Source: Gammaproteobacteria bacterium (lineage in GTDB: Bacteria; Pseudomonadota; Gammaproteobacteria; BMS3Bbin11). From it: a stretch of DNA of 35,397 bases. Made by a program: the position numbers and the translations under genes. The stretch lies in the NCBI GenBank assembly GCA_013150915.1, contig JAADJE010000051.1:1-35397 (forward strand), given 5' to 3'. Positions 32,835-35,397 of the stretch are shown here, in pieces. The notes beneath the pieces are model-generated. The model was not told where the DNA came from and ran no database searches. It saw nothing but the letters and a program-made list of their open reading frames with translations. The first letter of the stretch is position 1. Each line of letters begins with the position of its first letter.

Positions 32835-33695
32835 TTATGTCTGAGAATCATCCAAAGCTGGGATTGCCAGGATGTTCCTTGCCCTTTTGGCCACCGCATA
32901 ATCCACCATATGGCCATTGACAGTGATACACGCTTTCCCCTGCGCTTCTGCTGCTTCAAATTCTTCAACTACCTGTCGCGCCCATTGCAGTTCCTCGGCA
33001 GTCGCTGAGAATGCCTCGTGAATCACCCTGATCTGGGCGGGGTGAATACACATCTTCCCTCCGAAACCAAGCCGCCTGCTGCGCTGTGCAGATTCACGCA
33101 GTAGATCCATATCCTTAAACTCCCAATGGGGGGTATCAAACGGGGGCAGCAAGCCGGCGGCAGCAGACTCAATCACAAGGCTCATGCGGATGGGGAGCAG
33201 CTCAGTCTCGTCCTCCGTCCAGACCAACCCTGTGTCCGCCTGAAGATCACCCGCCCCGTAAGAAACACGACTTACCAGCGGACATGCAGTAATTATTTCT
33301 CTTATATTCGCGATGCCCTTGGCGGTCTCCAAGATGGGAATTAGGTCCAGTTCACTGGCGTGGCGATCTCTCTTGTGTGCCATCTGTGACAGGAACCAGT
33401 GACAGATCTTCATATCGCTGGCTGACTCAACCTTCGGAATGACTATTCCTTCACACTCCATATCCAGTACTGCATCGATATCGTCCATGAAAAACTCGCC
33501 ATGAATGGCATTAACACGAACATATATTGGCAGGGTTGCAATTGCAGCCTGACCCATTACTCGCCTGGCATTGGCTTTTTCAGATTCAGCTACAGAGTCC
33601 TCCAGGTCAATCAATACGGCATCTGCACCCGCATTAATGGCCTTGTTGATCTTGTAGGAATCATCCGCCGGAACCAGCAACATACTCCTAAGCAT
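32835..33695 (-). CDS. CitE/HpcH family acyl-CoA lyase (citramalyl-CoA lyase-like)
   Basis: This is a 286-residue CoA-ester lyase of the CitE/HpcH family, a TIM barrel that splits 3-hydroxyacyl-CoA thioesters by retro-aldol cleavage. Visible blocks: LIDLEDSV (residues 28-35), VRVN (Arg60), PKVES, ETAKG (Glu123, Mg2+), GAGDL (Asp150, Mg2+), LPPFDTP and GFGGKMCIHPAQI. Between a CoA-transferase and a MaoC pair the best fit is (S)-citramalyl-CoA lyase (giving acetyl-CoA and pyruvate) or a homologue for a longer side chain. Malyl-CoA-type lyases are the alternative. It lies 79 bases behind the CoA-transferase gene in the same direction. Confidence 0.92.
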   Translation of the reverse strand: MLRSMLLVPADDSYKINKAINAGADAVLIDLEDSVAESEKANARRVMGQAAIATLPIYVRVNAIHGEFFMDDIDAVLDMECEGIVIPKVESASDMKICHWFLSQMAHKRDRHASELDLIPILETAKGIANIREIITACPLVSRVSYGAGDLQADTGLVWTEDETELLPIRMSLVIESAAAGLLPPFDTPHWEFKDMDLLRESAQRSRRLGFGGKMCIHPAQIRVIHEAFSATAEELQWARQVVEEFEAAEAQGKACITVNGHMVDYAVAKRARNILAIPALDDSQT

Positions 33696-33774
33696 TCTCT
33701 ACACCTCATATGAAATTAGTGCCGGCAACCACCGGCTTTTATCAAGCTGTCTGGCTACTGCCAGCTCGGCATCA

Positions 33775-34968
33775 TTAATAAGCAATTGCACCCCCGGCTT
33801 TGAGTTTTTCCATCGCCTCTTCCGTATAACCCAATGACCTCAACACAGCCATTGTGTGTTCGCCTAAAACAGGGGGGCCAAGGTCACAGTTATTTTCCGT
33901 GACCGAACTACGAACAGGGAAGTCCACCATCTTGACCGGACCCAATGTTGACTCAACTTCGGTATACAAATTGCGATAGATCGCCTGCGGGTGATTCAGT
34001 GCGTCAGCCAGGGTGTTTAAGCGTCCGCATGGAATACCTGCCTGATGCAACAGCTCTATCCAGACATCAGCACCATGCTTTGCAAATGCACGGGTTACGA
34101 GCCTGTCCAATTCCACTCGATTGCTAATTCTCATTTCATTGGTTGCAAACCTGTAATCGTCAATCAACTCTGTGCAATCAAGAACCTCACAGAATTTCAC
34201 CCAAAGCTGTCGACCCCCGGTACTTCCCGAAACGATGACGTACTTATCATCACCGGCAACATAGGGCCCATATGGCGCCATGGTATGGTGCTGCACACCA
34301 ACCCGCTTGGGTAACTCACCTTTGTACCAATACATGTACGGGAAGTAGCCCATCCAGTTCATGATGCAGTCGAACATTGCAATATCAATATACTGGCCTA
34401 CACCGTGGTCTTGCCGGTAATAAAGTGCGCTCAATATCGCGGTAGTCGCGTACATCGCTGCAGAAATATCGCAGATAGAAAGTGAAACTTTGGCAAATTC
34501 ATTTTCGGTGCCGTTGGTGGGAATCAGCCCCGACTCCCCCTGGATAATCAGATCAAAGGCTGCTCGGTTGGCAAAGGGGCCGTCCTGGCCGAAACCCGAA
34601 ATACTGCAATAAACAAGTTTGGGGTTCAAAATCTTCAGGGATTCATAGTCCAATCCCCAACCAGCAACAGTGCCAGGCACAAAATTCTCAATAAAGACGT
34701 CTGCATCTTTGACCAGTTGCTTGATAATCTTCTGGCCTTGTGCAGTTTTCAGGTTTATTGCGACACTCTGTTTGTTGAAATTTGCATATACAAAGCCGGA
34801 ACTATGGCCATTCGCCACGGTATCCCAAAGCCTTGTAATATCCCCTCCTTCCGGTCGCTCGATCTTTACAACATCCGCGCCCATGTGTGCGAGATTGCGA
34901 GTACACAAGGGGCCCGAAACCCCCTGGGTAACATCTATAACTTTAATATTGTCTAGTGACGCCACCAT
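33775..34968 (-). CDS. CaiB/BaiF family III CoA-transferase 2
   Basis: This is a 397-residue family III CoA-transferase heading the seven-gene operon. DNIKVIDVTQGVSGPLCTRNL, MGADVVKIERPEGGD and LSICDISAAMYA are typical; Asp167 in the latter is the catalytic Asp position. GGGGAAG precedes the ATG. By position it is the counterpart of itaconate CoA-transferase (using succinyl-CoA or acetyl-CoA as donor), but substrate choice cannot be read from sequence. A 22-bp palindrome and an ATAC-N7-GTAT site lie upstream. Confidence 0.93.
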   Translation of the reverse strand: MVASLDNIKVIDVTQGVSGPLCTRNLAHMGADVVKIERPEGGDITRLWDTVANGHSSGFVYANFNKQSVAINLKTAQGQKIIKQLVKDADVFIENFVPGTVAGWGLDYESLKILNPKLVYCSISGFGQDGPFANRAAFDLIIQGESGLIPTNGTENEFAKVSLSICDISAAMYATTAILSALYYRQDHGVGQYIDIAMFDCIMNWMGYFPYMYWYKGELPKRVGVQHHTMAPYGPYVAGDDKYVIVSGSTGGRQLWVKFCEVLDCTELIDDYRFATNEMRISNRVELDRLVTRAFAKHGADVWIELLHQAGIPCGRLNTLADALNHPQAIYRNLYTEVESTLGPVKMVDFPVRSSVTENNCDLGPPVLGEHTMAVLRSLGYTEEAMEKLKAGGAIAY

Positions 34969-35018
34969 CTGTTCTTCCCCTAATACCCACCTTTCCCGGT
35001 GCCAGTTTCACAGGGAGC

Positions 35019-35040
35019 TGGTCTGCAAATTTGCAGACCA
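35019..35040. promoter_or_regulatory. perfect 22-bp palindrome before the CoA-transferase operon
   Basis: The half TGGTCTGCAAA is followed without spacer by its exact complement. It lies 51-72 bases upstream of the ATG at 34968, where it should overlap the promoter. TGGTC...GACCA recalls operators of FadR-type GntR proteins, but no such gene is in the window. No T tract follows on the minus strand, so it is unlikely to be a terminator of the upstream MFS gene. Confidence 0.5.
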
Positions 35041-35103
35041 ATTCATGTGGCTATCATATTGGAAAAATGGATATTTGAAGTAATACAGACTTCACTAGGG
35101 GCT

Positions 35104-35118
35104 ATACGAGAATCGTAT
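35104..35118. promoter_or_regulatory. LysR-type binding site candidate, ATAC-N7-GTAT
   Basis: ATACGAGAATCGTAT has perfect six-base arms around GAA and matches ATAC-N7-GTAT exactly. It lies about 136-150 bases before the CoA-transferase ATG, a typical place for a LysR recognition site. It is the same pattern as at 10683. No LysR gene adjoins it within the window, so it would be read by one of the three in the window or one to the right. Confidence 0.45.
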
Positions 35119-35233
35119 GGGCTTGGGGAGTGGGTCCCGATCATCCCTAACCGGGAATGATACACAGCATTGCAGACTGACTCATAAGTTGTGGTATGTC
35201 CACCCGTTCCGAACTGTGGGAGCTTCTGCCAGA

Positions 35234-35397
35234 TCAAATACAATTTTCTGAGAGTGTCTGGCCCTGTGTGTCGAATGGCCGGTCAGTACGCACCATAAGC
35301 ATTAATCCGGCACCCACCAGGGCGAATACGCCGCCCATGGCCATGGCGAAAGTCCAGCCCAATAGCGCTGCAACTGTCGGCACCAGCAGTGCGTTAA
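35234..35397 (-). CDS. MFS-type transporter, C-terminal end only (partial)
   Basis: On the minus strand a frame enters from the right edge and ends at the TGA at 35236-35234. It encodes about 53 residues including LLGWTFAMAMGGVFALVGAG and LMLMVRTDRPFDTQ, a last membrane helix followed by a short charged tail, as at the end of MFS transporters. The start lies beyond the window. It would be a second transporter gene on the same strand as the operon at 34968 and could belong to the same regulon. The MFS call rests on a short piece. Confidence 0.6.
   Translation of the reverse strand, partial: NALLVPTVAALLGWTFAMAMGGVFALVGAGLMLMVRTDRPFDTQGQTLSENCI

Noticed and set aside
35130-35170. Dyad around ATCATCCC and GGGAATGAT upstream of the CoA-transferase operon
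   Set aside because: The arms need a bulge to pair, and it may only be the weak 3' end of the MFS transcript; the neighbouring palindromes are far stronger.

Overview
The window looks like part of a catabolic island from a marine-type Gammaproteobacterium. The grounds are two long TonB-dependent receptors of the kind abundant in aquatic proteobacteria, three TRAP transporters, moderate GC and very tight packing. The organism call is inference; there is no rRNA or other phylogenetic marker. I see no tRNA, rRNA, CRISPR array, insertion sequence or integrase.

Layout, left to right. (1) 1-3819, plus: 3' part of an MmgE/PrpD gene, then a complete TRAP transporter (P, Q, M). (2) 3895-10427, minus: TonB-dependent receptor, AtuA-family protein, DUF4387 protein, MmgE/PrpD protein and LysR regulator, read in that order and mostly overlapping. 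(3) 10789-13632, plus: second TRAP transporter, divergent from the receptor. (4) 13812-16736, plus: family III CoA-transferase, GntR/UTRA regulator and a second LysR, behind a promoter buried in a perfect 23-bp inverted repeat and followed by an 11-C tract. (5) 16952-20880, plus: third TRAP transporter and third LysR. (6) 20941-23262, minus: second TonB-dependent receptor. (7) 23750-27982, plus: two MaoC-like proteins, a Tat-exported FAD oxidoreductase, a diheme cytochrome c and an FAH-family hydrolase. (8) 27988-34968, minus: one operon of CoA-transferase, CitE-like lyase, acyl-CoA dehydrogenase, two MaoC-like proteins, an MFS transporter and an MmgE/PrpD protein. (9) 35234-35397, minus: C-terminal end of another MFS transporter.

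How it may work. The operon in (8) has the parts list of itaconate or methylsuccinate-type catabolism: CoA activation by the CoA-transferase, desaturation by the acyl-CoA dehydrogenase, hydration by the MaoC pair, and retro-aldol cleavage by the CitE-like lyase to acetyl-CoA or a longer acyl-CoA plus an oxoacid. The MmgE/PrpD family includes 2-methylcitrate dehydratase and cis-aconitate decarboxylase, so three such proteins next to di/tricarboxylate-type TRAP importers point to branched di- or tricarboxylates. Two outer-membrane receptors suggest a substrate too large or too scarce for porins. I infer a receptor-to-TRAP-to-CoA pathway for substituted citrates, aconitates or itaconates; the actual substrate cannot be read from the sequence.

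The striking feature is repetition: three MmgE/PrpD, three TRAP sets, three LysR, two receptors, two MaoC pairs, two CoA-transferases and two MFS genes in 35 kb, each copy diverged. This looks like paralogous expansion for a family of related substrates.
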